This document shows positions 34,795-44,363 of a stretch of 64,000 nucleotides of DNA, piece after piece. The notes under the pieces were generated by a model that worked only from the letters and a program-made list of their open reading frames with translations, was not told the DNA's origin and searched no databases. The translations under genes and the position numbers were made by a program. Source of the DNA: Tepidiphilus margaritifer DSM 15129 (GTDB lineage: Bacteria; Pseudomonadota; Gammaproteobacteria; Burkholderiales; Rhodocyclaceae); NCBI RefSeq assembly GCF_000425565.1, contig NZ_KE384397.1:279746-343745 (forward strand). Reading direction: 5' to 3'. Positions within the stretch are counted from its first letter, which is position 1. Each line of letters begins with the position of its first letter.

Positions 34795-36212
34795 CGAAGG
34801 TTCGTACTGAATCTGCCGCGGCGAGCGACATCCCTTCGCTCGAGCGGCTGCTGGCTTCGCCTGCCTTCGCCGCATTGCTCGCAGCCCACGGCCGAACGCG
34901 GGTGCTGGCCGTTTCCCGCGCGCATCTGGCAACGCTGCGGGCGCGGGCGCAGGAGGGGGTACTTGCCCTCGATACGCTGCGACCCGAGGCGATCGCCGCC
35001 TGTGTGCAGGAAACTCTGCAGGCGCAGGATAGACCGCGTCTGCGTACCGTCTTCAACCTCACCGGGACGGTACTGCACACCAATCTCGGGCGGGCGATTC
35101 TCGCCGACGAGGCGGTGCGCGCCGTGGTACAGGCGATGACGGCCCCGGCGGCGCTGGAATTCGACCTCGAGGGGGGCGGTCGGGGCGACCGCGATACGCT
35201 GGTGGAAGAACTCGTGCGCGAGCTCACCGGCGCCGAGGCGGCCACTGTGGTCAACAACAATGCCGCGGCGGTGCTGCTCGCCCTCGATGCGCTCGCCAAG
35301 CGGCGCGAAGTGGTAGTTTCGCGTGGAGAACTGGTGGAGATCGGCGGGGCTTTCCGCATTCCCGACATCATGAAACGCGCCGGCGCCCGCCTCGTCGAGG
35401 TGGGCACCACCAACCGTACCCATCCCCACGACTATGCCGAAGCGATCGGACCGCGCACGGCGATGCTGCTGAAAGTGCATTGCAGCAACTATGCCATTAC
35501 GGGCTTCACCAAGAGCGTCCCGGTGGCCGAGGCGGCGGAGATCGCGCACGCCCACGGCCTGCCGTTGGGGGTCGACCTGGGCAGCGGTACCCTCGTCGAT
35601 CTGGCCGCCTGGGGGCTGCCGGCCGAGCCGACGGTGCGCGAAACCGTCGCCGCTGGCGCCGATCTGGTCACGTTCAGCGGCGACAAGCTGCTGGGCGGCC
35701 CTCAGGCCGGTTTCCTCGTCGGACGCGCGGATCTGATCCGCCGCATCAAGAAGGATCCGCTCAAACGGGCGCTGCGCGTGGGCAAGCTCACCCTGGCGGC
35801 GTTGGAGGCGACGTTGCGGCTCTACCGTGAGCCGGAATTTCTCGCCGAGCGTCTGCCCACGCTGCGGCTCCTCACGCGTCCCGCTTCGGCCATGGCCGCT
35901 CAGGCAGCGCGCTTGCGTGAACCGGTCCAACGGGCCCTGGGCGAGGGATTCGTCGTCAGCGAGGCTGCCATGGCGAGCCAGATCGGCAGCGGGGCATTGC
36001 CGGTGGAGCGCCTGCCCAGCCACGGCCTGGTGCTTCGCCCGGTGGGCAAGCGTGCGGGGCGTTCCTTGTCGCGGCTCGAGGCGGCGCTGCGCGCGCTGCC
36101 ACGCCCGGTGCTGGGGCGCGTGGCCGACGAGGCGCTGTGGTGGGACCTGCGCTGTCTGGGCGAGGCCGACGAGGCCGCCTTCCTTGCCCAGTTGGCGGAA
36201 TTGCGGCCATGA
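34791..36212 (+). CDS. selA: L-seryl-tRNA(Sec) selenium transferase
   Basis: A 473-residue PLP enzyme that converts seryl-tRNA(Sec) to selenocysteinyl-tRNA(Sec) using selenophosphate. Motifs: [18 protein letters not shown] near residue 83, [13 protein letters not shown] near 151, and the PLP-lysine site [12 protein letters not shown] with Lys at about 299. I chose the GTG at 34791, which overlaps the fdhE stop (GTGA); an in-frame GTG at 34782 is possible. It overlaps selB by 4 bp. Selenophosphate synthetase (selD) is not in the window. Confidence 0.95.
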   Translation: MTKVRTESAAASDIPSLERLLASPAFAALLAAHGRTRVLAVSRAHLATLRARAQEGVLALDTLRPEAIAACVQETLQAQDRPRLRTVFNLTGTVLHTNLGRAILADEAVRAVVQAMTAPAALEFDLEGGGRGDRDTLVEELVRELTGAEAATVVNNNAAAVLLALDALAKRREVVVSRGELVEIGGAFRIPDIMKRAGARLVEVGTTNRTHPHDYAEAIGPRTAMLLKVHCSNYAITGFTKSVPVAEAAEIAHAHGLPLGVDLGSGTLVDLAAWGLPAEPTVRETVAAGADLVTFSGDKLLGGPQAGFLVGRADLIRRIKKDPLKRALRVGKLTLAALEATLRLYREPEFLAERLPTLRLLTRPASAMAAQAARLREPVQRALGEGFVVSEAAMASQIGSGALPVERLPSHGLVLRPVGKRAGRSLSRLEAALRALPRPVLGRVADEALWWDLRCLGEADEAAFLAQLAELRP

Positions 36213-38128
36213 TCGTCGGCACGGCGGGGCACATCGACCATGGCAAGACGACGCTGGTCAAGGCGCTCACCGGCGTCGACACCGACCGGCTCGCCGAGGA
36301 GAAGGCACGCGGCATCACCATCGAGTTGGGGTATGCCTATCTGCCGCTCGCCGATGGGGAAGTACTCGGTTTCATCGACGTGCCCGGTCACGAGCGCCTG
36401 GTGCATACCATGGCCGCGGGGGCGAGCGGTATCGACTTCGCGCTCTTGGTGGTGGCCGCCGACGACGGGGTGATGCCGCAGACGCGTGAGCACCTCGCCA
36501 TCCTCGGCTGGCTCGGCGTGACGCGCGGGGCGGTCGCGCTCACCAAGGCCGATCGCGTCGATGCCTCGCGCCTGACGCAGGTTCGGGACGAAATCGCTGC
36601 GCTCACCGCCGGCACCTTTCTCGAGCAGGCGCCGGTCTTCGCCGTGCGGGCGCAGGAGCCGGGAGACGAGGGCACGGCGGCGCTGCGCGCCCATCTGGAA
36701 CATGAGGCGAGGAGCATCGCCGCGCGCCGCCGCGAGGGATTCTTTCGTCTGGCGGTCGACCGCGCGTTTACGCTCGCCGGCGTGGGCACAGTGGTGACCG
36801 GTACGGTGCATGGGGGATGCTACGCCTTGGGCGGGCCGGAGGAACTGCGGCTCATGCCGGCAAATCTGCCGGTGCGCGTGCGCAGCATCCATGCCCAGAA
36901 CCGACCGAGCGAGCGCGCCGCGGCCGGCGAGCGCTGTGCCCTGAACCTGCCGGGGGTGGCGAAGGAGGCCATTTCGCGCGGCGACTGGATCGCGGATGCA
37001 CGCTGTTTCTTGCCCACGCGCCATATCGACGTGGAACTCGCGCTCGCCGCAGACGCGCCGGCGCTCGGCGTGCGCGCGCCGGTGCATGTCCACCTTGGTG
37101 CGGCGCACCGGCTCGCGTACGTCGTGCCGCTCGAAGGCGATCTCCTGCCATCCGGTGGCCGGGGGTTGGTGCAGCTGGTCTTCGAGGCGCCGTTGTGCGC
37201 TGCCCCGGGCGATCGCTTCATCGTCCGCAACGCCCAGGCGAACCGCACCCTGGGCGGCGGCCGCGTGCTCGACCCTTATGCGCCCGAGCGCAAGCGGCGC
37301 TCGCCGCGGCGCCGAGCCTGGCTCGAGGCGATCACGCGCCTGCTCGAAGGCGAGGGGCTCGGACCGCTGCTGGCTCAGGCGCCCTATGGCGTGGACGAGG
37401 CGTTGCTGGAGCGGCTACTCGCGGCGCCGATCTCGGCGGCGGTGCTGTCGCCCGAGGCGCTGCGGGTGCAGGGCGCTCGAGGCGCGGCCTGGATTCTGCC
37501 CGAGCACTGGGAGGCGCTCGCCGAACGAGTGCTCGCCGTGCTCGCGCGCCAGCACGAACGCGTGCCCGACGACCCCGGCGTGGACACGCAGCGCCTGCGC
37601 CGCATGGTCGACGCGCTCATTCCCGAGCCGCTGTGGCAGGGGGTGCTCGACGCGCTGACGAGCCAGGGCAAGGTGGCGCGCAGCGGCCCCTGGTGGCATC
37701 TGCCGGGGCATGCCGCCAGGCTCTCACCCGAAGAGGAGGCGCTCGCGGCGCGATTGCTCGCCCGGCTCGAAGCAGGCGGCTTCGATCCGCCTTGGGTGCG
37801 AGATCTGGCGCGCGCGGAAGGGGTGTCGGAAGAGACGGTGCGCACCCTGCTGCGCAAGCTCGCACGCCGCGGCGAGGCGGCGCAGGTGGTCAAGGATCTC
37901 TTCTATGCCCCACGGCGAGTGCGGGAGCTCGCGGCGATTGCCGCCGAGCTCGCCGCGGCCGCGGGGGGCGTGCAGGCGGCGCGTTTTCGCGATGCCACGG
38001 GCTTGGGGCGTAAACGGGCGGTACAGATCCTGGAATTCTTCGATCGAATCGGTTACACCCGCCGGGTGCAGCGCCGCGGCCAGGATGCGCACCTGTTGCG
38101 CGGCGAGTCGCCTGTTACTTTCAGCTGA
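36209..38128 (+). CDS. selB: Selenocysteine-specific elongation factor SelB
   Basis: A 639-residue GTPase that delivers Sec-tRNA(Sec) to ribosomes at SECIS-marked UGA codons. Residues 1-170 are the G domain: [14 protein letters not shown] at the start, [20 protein letters not shown] and TKADRV. Two EF-Tu-like beta domains and a SelB-specific domain follow, and the last 200 residues are winged helices that bind the SECIS hairpin. The start overlaps the selA stop (ATGA). The 3' end overlaps the convergent transglutaminase-like gene by 8 bp. Confidence 0.95.
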   Translation: MIVGTAGHIDHGKTTLVKALTGVDTDRLAEEKARGITIELGYAYLPLADGEVLGFIDVPGHERLVHTMAAGASGIDFALLVVAADDGVMPQTREHLAILGWLGVTRGAVALTKADRVDASRLTQVRDEIAALTAGTFLEQAPVFAVRAQEPGDEGTAALRAHLEHEARSIAARRREGFFRLAVDRAFTLAGVGTVVTGTVHGGCYALGGPEELRLMPANLPVRVRSIHAQNRPSERAAAGERCALNLPGVAKEAISRGDWIADARCFLPTRHIDVELALAADAPALGVRAPVHVHLGAAHRLAYVVPLEGDLLPSGGRGLVQLVFEAPLCAAPGDRFIVRNAQANRTLGGGRVLDPYAPERKRRSPRRRAWLEAITRLLEGEGLGPLLAQAPYGVDEALLERLLAAPISAAVLSPEALRVQGARGAAWILPEHWEALAERVLAVLARQHERVPDDPGVDTQRLRRMVDALIPEPLWQGVLDALTSQGKVARSGPWWHLPGHAARLSPEEEALAARLLARLEAGGFDPPWVRDLARAEGVSEETVRTLLRKLARRGEAAQVVKDLFYAPRRVRELAAIAAELAAAAGGVQAARFRDATGLGRKRAVQILEFFDRIGYTRRVQRRGQDAHLLRGESPVTFS

Positions 38129-39179
38129 GGGTGGTCGATTCGATGCGGTAAGAGAAATGCTCCGGATCGAGGCTGTCGAGGACTTTGCCGCCCACCCGTG
38201 CCTGCGGGTACATGAAAAAGCCCGACATCATGCTCGGCCCGAAACGCAGGTCGTTCTCGTCGTTGAACGCCACCCAATTCATTTCCCAACTACCGAAGAG
38301 CCGTTCGCGCAGTTCGGCGATCTTCGGATCGTCGAGCGGCAATTTTTCTTCCAGCACAGCCTTGCGCACGTCGGCCGGATCGACCGGGACCCAGCCGAAC
38401 TCGGCCACGTAGAACTCGGCACGGCAGTGTTGGGCTCCCGTTACGTCGCCGCTGCGGCCCAAGGATTTGAACAAGCGCGACTCAGCCACGCGAATGCCAT
38501 AGATCTCGCGCGCGGGGATGCCGACGGCCCGGCACAGACCGACGTAGAGGGTGTTGATGTCCACGCATTTCCCGCCGAGATTGCCGCTCTCGAGCATGCT
38601 CTTGACGTCACCCAGTCCGCAGCCGCGCACCTTGGGATCGCGGAAGGAGTGTTCCACCACCCAGTCGTAGATCGCACGGGCTTTCTGTAGCGGCGTTTCC
38701 GCTCCGGCGCTCGCCGCGAGTGCCGTGTCGCGCACGATGCCATCGAGCGGCACTCGCTCGGTGGGCTGGAGATAACGTTCGAGCACCGTATCCTGCTCGG
38801 GGGCGGGTCGAGTCGGGTGGTGCCAGTCGATCTGTCGATCGCGGGTGGCGACTTCGATGCGTACGCTGGCGCGGCGCTCGGCGGCCCCGCGCCAACGGGC
38901 GAAGAACGCTTCGGCGCGCCCCAGGCGCCACACTTCGGCCGTGTCGGCATTGCTTTCCCACTGCGGCGTCTCGGCGCGTTGATAGTCGCCGAAGTTTTGC
39001 GGCAACGGCAACCACAGCTCGGCCTCGAGTCCGGGTTCGGTCAGTTCGACGTGGTAAGTGAGCGCGAAACGACGCCAAGGGCGCGTATCGGCCGAGTCGG
39101 CAGGCGAGGCTTGAAGGGTCGGCAGGCGGGTGAGCAGCAAGGTGCCGCCTGCCAGGCCGAGAAACGTGCGTCGATCCAT
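38121..39179 (-). CDS. Tat-exported transglutaminase-like cysteine protein
   Basis: A 352-residue protein with a Tat-type signal (MDRRTFLGLAGGTLLL) and a C-terminal transglutaminase-like core. The catalytic Cys is in NLGGKCVDINTLYVGLCRA near residue 202, the His in TGAQHCRAEFYVAEFGWVPVDPADV near residue 248, and the Asp follows in the same segment. The N-terminal 130 residues look like a beta-rich domain with VELTEPGLEAELWLPLP. Such proteins are probably periplasmic peptidases or cross-linking hydrolases, and the substrate is unknown. It is oriented against the selenium genes and lies between selB and selC, probably without functional connection. Confidence 0.75.
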   Translation of the reverse strand: MDRRTFLGLAGGTLLLTRLPTLQASPADSADTRPWRRFALTYHVELTEPGLEAELWLPLPQNFGDYQRAETPQWESNADTAEVWRLGRAEAFFARWRGAAERRASVRIEVATRDRQIDWHHPTRPAPEQDTVLERYLQPTERVPLDGIVRDTALAASAGAETPLQKARAIYDWVVEHSFRDPKVRGCGLGDVKSMLESGNLGGKCVDINTLYVGLCRAVGIPAREIYGIRVAESRLFKSLGRSGDVTGAQHCRAEFYVAEFGWVPVDPADVRKAVLEEKLPLDDPKIAELRERLFGSWEMNWVAFNDENDLRFGPSMMSGFFMYPQARVGGKVLDSLDPEHFSYRIESTTLS

Positions 39180-39275
39180 GGGCGTGTCCTCCGTGGGGGC
39201 GATGTTTTTTCTGGAGTGGGTTGTGCGGTATATTGTATCTTTGCCCGCTGCCGAACCAATATCCTGGTTCTTCGC

Positions 39276-39371
39276 GGAAGGCATCCGTGTCCGGTGGCAC
39301 GGCCGGGCTTCAAACCCGGTTGGGGGCGTCCGACGCTCCCAGGTAGGTTCGACTCCTGCTGCCTTCCGCCA
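39276..39371 (+). tRNA. selC: tRNA-Sec (anticodon UCA)
   Basis: A 96-nt tRNA with the unusual selenocysteine layout: 8-bp acceptor stem (GGAAGGCA / TGCCTTCC), the D-arm sequence CCGTGTCCGGTGGCACGG, a 5-bp anticodon stem CCGGG/CCCGG with loop CTTCAAA (TCA at 39310-39312), a long variable arm (GGGGGCGTCCGACGCTCCC region), and a T loop GGTTCGACTCC. GCCA is encoded at the 3' end. It decodes the UGA in fdnG. It lies 96 bp from the start of the transglutaminase-like gene and 19 bp upstream of mlaE. Confidence 0.97.
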
Positions 39372-39390
39372 TCTCGCGTATCATAGCCCC

Positions 39391-40527
39391 ATGGACGAGA
39401 TCACCGATTCTGCCGGTGCACGCCTGCGCTGGACGAAGGAGCCGCCAAGCCTCCTCCTCGAAGGACCATGGACGGCGGCCGGAGTGAAGGCCGACGCGCT
39501 CATCGAGGCCGCGACCCGGGCGCTGGAGGTGCTGCCCGCAGGGCCGGTTCGTCTCGAAGCGGCACCAGGGGCCGAGCTCGACACCGTAGGGGCCCTCGTG
39601 CTGGAGCACCTCGCCCATGCCGCTGAGGATCACGGTCGCGCGCTGGATTTTTCTGCCCTGCCGCCGGCTTGGCGGGCGACACTTTCCCTCATCGACCGGG
39701 TCGCACAGCGCACGCCGCCGCCCGAGCCCGAGCCTTTTTCCGGTTTCGCCTACATCGGCAAGGTTGCCATCGGCCTGGTGCATCACTACCTCGATCTCGT
39801 CGCCTTCATCGGCGAGGTCACGGCGCATCTCTTGCCTGTGCTCGTGCGCCCCTGGCGCATCCGCTGGCGCGAGGTGATCGTGGAGCTGGAGGCGGCCGGC
39901 GTGCGGGCGGTGCCCATCGTGGCGCTGCTCTCCTTTCTCATCGGCGTGGTGCTCGCCTACCAGGCGGGCGTGACGCTCGATCGCTTCGGCGCCAACGTCT
40001 TCATCGCCGACATGATCGGCATCGTCGTGTTGCGCGAAATGGGGCCGATGATCACGGCCATCGTCGTGGCCGGGCGCACCGGATCGAGCTACGCCGCCCA
40101 GCTCGGCTCGATGCGCGTCACCCAGGAGATCGACGCGCTGCGCTCGCTCGCCCTGCCTCCGGTGGAGATGCTGGTGATTCCGCGCTTCGTGGCGCTGGCG
40201 ATCGCTTTACCGCTGCTCACGACGCTGGCCAACGCCGCTGGCCTCTTCGGCGGAATGGTGGTGGCTACGGGGGGGTTCGGGCTGGATTGGACCGTCGGGC
40301 TGCAGCGCCTGGGGCGGCTCGGTCACGCCCACTATTGGGTGGGGCTGGTGAAGACGCCGGTCTTTGCCACGGCGATCGCCCTCATCGGTTGCCAGGCGGG
40401 TATGAGCGTGCGCGGCTCGGCGCTCGAAGTGGGGCGGGCGACCACCTCCAGCGTGGTGCAATCCATCTTCTGGGTAATCGTGCTCGACGCGATCTTCTCC
40501 ATCGTCTTTCGCCGGCTGGGGCTATGA
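39391..40527 (+). CDS. mlaE: MlaE family ABC transporter permease with N-terminal STAS-like domain
   Basis: A 378-residue protein. Residues 1-110 resemble a STAS domain (ending LDTVGALVLEHLAHAAEDHG...LDFSALP). Residues 150-378 are the MlaE permease with FLIGVVLAYQAGVTLDRFGANVFIADM, REMGPMITAIVVAGRTGSSYAAQLGSM and the C-terminal IGCQAGMSVRGSALEVGRAT. It is the membrane component of an MCE-type lipid importer or exporter at the inner membrane. It overlaps the ATPase gene by 4 bp. The matching MCE and lipoprotein genes are not adjacent: they appear at 60692. Confidence 0.93.
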   Translation: MDEITDSAGARLRWTKEPPSLLLEGPWTAAGVKADALIEAATRALEVLPAGPVRLEAAPGAELDTVGALVLEHLAHAAEDHGRALDFSALPPAWRATLSLIDRVAQRTPPPEPEPFSGFAYIGKVAIGLVHHYLDLVAFIGEVTAHLLPVLVRPWRIRWREVIVELEAAGVRAVPIVALLSFLIGVVLAYQAGVTLDRFGANVFIADMIGIVVLREMGPMITAIVVAGRTGSSYAAQLGSMRVTQEIDALRSLALPPVEMLVIPRFVALAIALPLLTTLANAAGLFGGMVVATGGFGLDWTVGLQRLGRLGHAHYWVGLVKTPVFATAIALIGCQAGMSVRGSALEVGRATTSSVVQSIFWVIVLDAIFSIVFRRLGL

Positions 40528-41285
40528 GCGAGGCAAGCGAAGAGACACCCGCGATCGAGGTGCACGGCCTATGCAACCGGTTCGGCGATCATGTGGTCCA
40601 CGAGGGGCTCGACCTGGTCGTGCCTCGCGGCAAGGTGGTCTCGCTCGTCGGCGGCAGCGGCAGCGGCAAGACGGTACTTCTCAACAACCTCATCATGCTC
40701 ACGCGCCCGGCGGCGGGGTCCATCCGTCTCCTGGGGCGGGATGTGGCCTCTCTCGGGCGCGAGGAGCGTATCCGGCTGCAGCTGCGTCTGGGAGTGATGT
40801 TCCAGCAGGGGGCGCTTTTCACCTCGCTCACGGTGCTGGAGAACGTGATGCTGCCGCTCACCGAGCACACTCGCTTGCCCCGGCAGTTGCGCGAGGAAGT
40901 GGCCATGCTCAAGATCCAGTTGGCGGGGCTGGACGCGGACGCGGTGCATCGCCATCCGCGCGAACTCTCCGGCGGCATGACCAAGCGCGCGGCGCTCGCC
41001 CGGGCGCTCGCGCTCGACCCCGAAATCCTCTTTCTCGACGAGCCGACCTCGGGGCTCGATCCGGTGAGCGCCCGGGCATTCGATCGACTCGTGCTCGCGC
41101 TGCGCGATGCCCTGGGCGTGACCATTTTCCAGATCACGCACGATCTCGACTCGATCTTCGGCGCGAGCGACCTCGTCGTCTTCCTCGCCCGCAAGAAGGT
41201 GCTGGCCGCGGGCACGGCCGAGGAACTGGCGCAGCGACCGGAGCCGGAGCTGCGGGCGTATTTCTCGGCGCGGGCGGGGAGGTGA
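40524..41285 (+). CDS. mlaF: MlaF-type ATP-binding protein of MCE transporter
   Basis: A 253-residue ABC ATPase: Walker A GGSGSGKTVLLNN near residue 39, Q-loop MFQQGALFTSLTVLENV, signature LSGGMTKRAALARAL near residue 150 and Walker B PEILFLDEPTSGLDPVS. The GALFTSL segment is typical of the MlaF/Mkl subfamily. It ends with a TGA inside GGTGAG, where an original downstream start codon (GTG at 41282) may have overlapped. The next gene on this strand is the GABA-type regulator gene about 13.6 kb away, so the transporter operon is interrupted. Confidence 0.93.
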   Translation: MSEASEETPAIEVHGLCNRFGDHVVHEGLDLVVPRGKVVSLVGGSGSGKTVLLNNLIMLTRPAAGSIRLLGRDVASLGREERIRLQLRLGVMFQQGALFTSLTVLENVMLPLTEHTRLPRQLREEVAMLKIQLAGLDADAVHRHPRELSGGMTKRAALARALALDPEILFLDEPTSGLDPVSARAFDRLVLALRDALGVTIFQITHDLDSIFGASDLVVFLARKKVLAAGTAEELAQRPEPELRAYFSARAGR

Positions 41286-41297
41286 GAGAATCCCGCC

Positions 41298-42254
41298 TCA
41301 GGCGGCGTTCGGGGTTCGACGGGTACGCCGTAGCTCACGCGGAGGACAGCCGTACTGCTGCTTGAAGAGCCGACAGAAGTGGGATTGGTCGGCGAATCCC
41401 CAGGCGTAGGCGATCTGGGCGATGCTCATCTCCGGGCGCGTGAGCAGCATGCGATAAGCTCCTTCGAGCCGCTTGGTGCGCAACCATTGGGCAAACGTGT
41501 GTTCCGTGTCGCCGAAGAGGTCATGCAGGTAGCGTGGTGAGATCCGGCAAGCTTGGGCGACGCGTACCGCATCGAGCTGGGGGTCGGTGAGATGTTCCAA
41601 CGCATAGCGTTCGATGCGCTGCAGGTGGGCGGCACGTACCGCCGAGATGCGCGAATCCAAAGTCTGGGCCTCATTCTCCACGGCTGCGCCGAGTAGTTCG
41701 AGCAATTGCTGTTCCACGAGTGGCGGCAGGGCGTCGCTGCTTTGCCCGAGCAGCGTGCCCAGATTTTGCAGATAGCCGGCGAAGAGACCGCCCAAACCAT
41801 CGCGCGCCTGTAGCGCCAGGGCACAGTAGCGTTCCGGCTGGCGGATTTGACGACGCAGGAGATCGCCGGGTATCTTGAGCACGAGTAATTCATTGTCGTG
41901 TTCGTGGCTGAAATCATAGGGCGCTTCGCTGCGCTCGAGTACGAATTGGCCGGGCAAGCACAGGGCCTCGCGCCCTACCTGAGAGAAACGCACGGGTTGT
42001 CGTAGGGGCAGCGAGACGAGGAATTGCTCGTGCTCCTCCGCCGAGCGTTCGGGGCAGCGACGGCGATAATTGACGGCGCTCGAGACGAGGCGGGACAGGC
42101 GAAGCCGTCCGATGTCCCATTGACTCAGGCTGCCGCGCACGGTTTCATCCTTCGGTTGCAGGTCGAGGTCGAAATAGGCGCGGCTGATGACACTCGTCCA
42201 ATGTTGCCGCCGTTGCAGCGGTGTCACTTCGGCCGTGCTGAAATGTTCCTGCAT
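41298..42254 (-). CDS. AraC/XylS family transcriptional activator
   Basis: A 318-residue regulator with an N-terminal effector domain of the AraC-binding-like (FeaR/XylS-like) class and a C-terminal double helix-turn-helix. The second unit reads EMSIAQIAYAWGFADQSHFCRLFKQQYGCPPRELRR, the AraC signature. It is the last gene of the catabolic operon, 24 bp after the HyuA-like gene. In Pseudomonas putida an AraC-type regulator (OplR) adjoins the lactam hydrolase genes oplBA, so this one may sense a lactam or its amino acid; that equivalence is inferred. Confidence 0.88.
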   Translation of the reverse strand: MQEHFSTAEVTPLQRRQHWTSVISRAYFDLDLQPKDETVRGSLSQWDIGRLRLSRLVSSAVNYRRRCPERSAEEHEQFLVSLPLRQPVRFSQVGREALCLPGQFVLERSEAPYDFSHEHDNELLVLKIPGDLLRRQIRQPERYCALALQARDGLGGLFAGYLQNLGTLLGQSSDALPPLVEQQLLELLGAAVENEAQTLDSRISAVRAAHLQRIERYALEHLTDPQLDAVRVAQACRISPRYLHDLFGDTEHTFAQWLRTKRLEGAYRMLLTRPEMSIAQIAYAWGFADQSHFCRLFKQQYGCPPRELRRTRRTPNAA

Positions 42255-42278
42255 CGCCGTCTCCTCCCCTCTTAGATT

Positions 42279-44363
42279 TTATTCTACCCACCGCGTCAGC
42301 TTATAGGTTCCCGAGGCGTCGAGCTCCGCCTGCCATCCCGGGCGCAGGATGATGGTCGTAGTCGGCTCTTCGATGGCCGCAGGCCCAATGATACGGTTAC
42401 CGGCCCGCAGCCGCTCGCCGAGGTAGACGGGGGTCTCCACGCGCTTGCCGCTGTCGTCGAAAATCATGCCTCGGAATCCATCGTGTGCCTGTTTCACGCC
42501 CTCCTCGCCGCTCTCGAGCCGTGGCAGAGGCGGTTTCTGGATCCTCGCGCCCACGGTGCATTCGAGGTTGATGAGCTCGACGGGGTTCTGTGGCTCGCTG
42601 TAGGTATAGAGTGCCTCGTGGCGGGCGTGGAACGCTTCGATCATCAGCCGAAGCGTATCGGTGCTGATTGGACCATCCGGGATAGGAACCGTGCACTCAT
42701 GAATCTGGCCTACATAGCGCATTTCGACACTGCGTTCGACAAAGAGCGTTTCTTCCGGGAAACCGCTACCACGGAGCAGGTCTTTGCCCTTTTCCTCCAT
42801 TTCGGCGAAGAGATTCTGCAGAGGGGAAATATCCTCCTCTTCATCGAGACGCATGGGAAGGCTGGCCAGATAGTTGTACTTGACATCGGAGATGACTTGC
42901 CCCAAGGCGCACAGACACGAAGCGGCTTTGGGCACGAGCACCGTTTCGATACCCAGTTCTTCGGCCAAACCCGTGATGTGCATGCCCGTGGCACCACCGG
43001 CACATACGAGGGCGAAATCCCGCGGATCGTAACCCTGTTCGATGGAAATGCGGCGGATGCCGTTGGACATGTTCATGTTCACGAGGGTATGGACGCCGAA
43101 GGCGGCACGTTCGAGCCCAATACCCAAGGGCGAGGCAAGGTGGGTGTCGAGTGCCTCACGGGCTTTGTCGGCGTCGATTTGGATGGCACCTCCCAGCACG
43201 GCTTCAGGGCGCAGATAGCCGAGAACGAGATTGGCATCGGTGACGGTGGGTTGCGTGCCGCCGCGGCCATAACAGGCCGGGCCAGGGGAGGCGCCGGCGC
43301 TATGGGGGCCGACGCGTATCATGCCGAATTCATCGAGCCGGGCGATGGAGCCTCCACCCGCTCCCAGGGTTTCGACATGGATCATCGGTACGCCCAAGCG
43401 CTGACGCAGGAAATCGTAATTGCGATTGAGTTTGGTCTGCCCATCCTTGGCCAGGGTAATGTCGAAGGATGTGCCGCCCATGTCGACGGTGATGACATTG
43501 GTGATGGAAAATGGCTCGGCCACGTAGAGTGCTGCTTGGGGCGCCGAAGCCGGGCCGGAATTGATGGCATTTACGGCGCGCTCGCGCATGATGCTACCCA
43601 GAGCGAGTCCCCCATTCGATTGGTAATAACGAACGGGGTTGCGCGCACCCAGGTCGGCGAAGAAGCGGTCGATACGCTGAACGTAGCGCCCCATGACCGG
43701 GCTGAGATAGGCATTGACCACAGTAGTGGAGGTGCGCGTGTATTCGCGTACTTGAGGATAGACTTCGCTGCCACAGCACACGAATACGCCGGGCAGGTGG
43801 CGCTCGACGAGCTCGCGGGCCCGACGTTCATGCGCCGGATTGGTCACCGACCAGAGGAAGGAAATGGCGACGCTTTCCACGGCCTCGCGACGAAAGATCT
43901 CGATCGCCTCGAGTATGTCCTCCTCGTTCAGTGGCTCGTATTCACTGCCATCGGCGAGGATGCGTCCGCGTACGGGGCGACGCAAGTGGCGCGGTACCAG
44001 TTGAGGAGCCGGTGGATATTCGGGGTCGTAACGGTGACCTTCTTCCTTGTGTCCCAGTCGCAGTTCCAGGCTATCCTCGTGTCCGGCCGTGCATAGCAGC
44101 CCGACTTTGGCACCTTTGAGTTCGATGAGCGCATTGAGCGCCACCGTGGTGCCATTGATGCACAGGTCGCATTGGGACACGATTTCTTCCGGCGTCATGC
44201 CCAATGCCGTCGAAATCTGTGCCAGGCCGTCGGCGATGGCGCGTGTGCCATCTTCTGGCGTCGAAGGGCTCTTGAAGAGCCGCATGGGGCCGTCGCGCTC
44301 GGCGAGCACGAAGTCGGTGAAGGTGCCTCCGGCGTCTACGCCCAGACGAAATCGTTGTTTCAT
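42279..44363 (-). CDS. Hydantoinase/oxoprolinase family protein, subunit A (candidate lactamase subunit)
   Basis: A 694-residue ATP-grasp-independent HyuA-type protein with the actin-like/ASKHA nucleotide fold: FRLGVDAGGTFTDFVLA at the start, VDMGGTSFDITLA near residue 300 and VCAGGATGMHITGLA near residue 455. These enzymes hydrolyse cyclic amides with ATP: 5-oxoproline, N-methylhydantoin, caprolactam or valerolactam. No N-carbamoylase gene accompanies it, which argues against a hydantoin route, while omega-amino acid catabolic genes in the same operon favour a lactam. It overlaps the B-subunit gene by 4 bp. Visibly more A/T in wobble positions than flanking genes (by eye). Confidence 0.9.
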   Translation of the reverse strand: MKQRFRLGVDAGGTFTDFVLAERDGPMRLFKSPSTPEDGTRAIADGLAQISTALGMTPEEIVSQCDLCINGTTVALNALIELKGAKVGLLCTAGHEDSLELRLGHKEEGHRYDPEYPPAPQLVPRHLRRPVRGRILADGSEYEPLNEEDILEAIEIFRREAVESVAISFLWSVTNPAHERRARELVERHLPGVFVCCGSEVYPQVREYTRTSTTVVNAYLSPVMGRYVQRIDRFFADLGARNPVRYYQSNGGLALGSIMRERAVNAINSGPASAPQAALYVAEPFSITNVITVDMGGTSFDITLAKDGQTKLNRNYDFLRQRLGVPMIHVETLGAGGGSIARLDEFGMIRVGPHSAGASPGPACYGRGGTQPTVTDANLVLGYLRPEAVLGGAIQIDADKAREALDTHLASPLGIGLERAAFGVHTLVNMNMSNGIRRISIEQGYDPRDFALVCAGGATGMHITGLAEELGIETVLVPKAASCLCALGQVISDVKYNYLASLPMRLDEEEDISPLQNLFAEMEEKGKDLLRGSGFPEETLFVERSVEMRYVGQIHECTVPIPDGPISTDTLRLMIEAFHARHEALYTYSEPQNPVELINLECTVGARIQKPPLPRLESGEEGVKQAHDGFRGMIFDDSGKRVETPVYLGERLRAGNRIIGPAAIEEPTTTIILRPGWQAELDASGTYKLTRWVE

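Noticed and set aside
39276-39371. selC as attachment site of the catabolic island (as for some pathogenicity islands)
   Set aside because: The island begins about 1.9 kb later, mlaE starts 19 bp after the tRNA, the tRNA is intact without a repeated 3' end, and no integrase is present.
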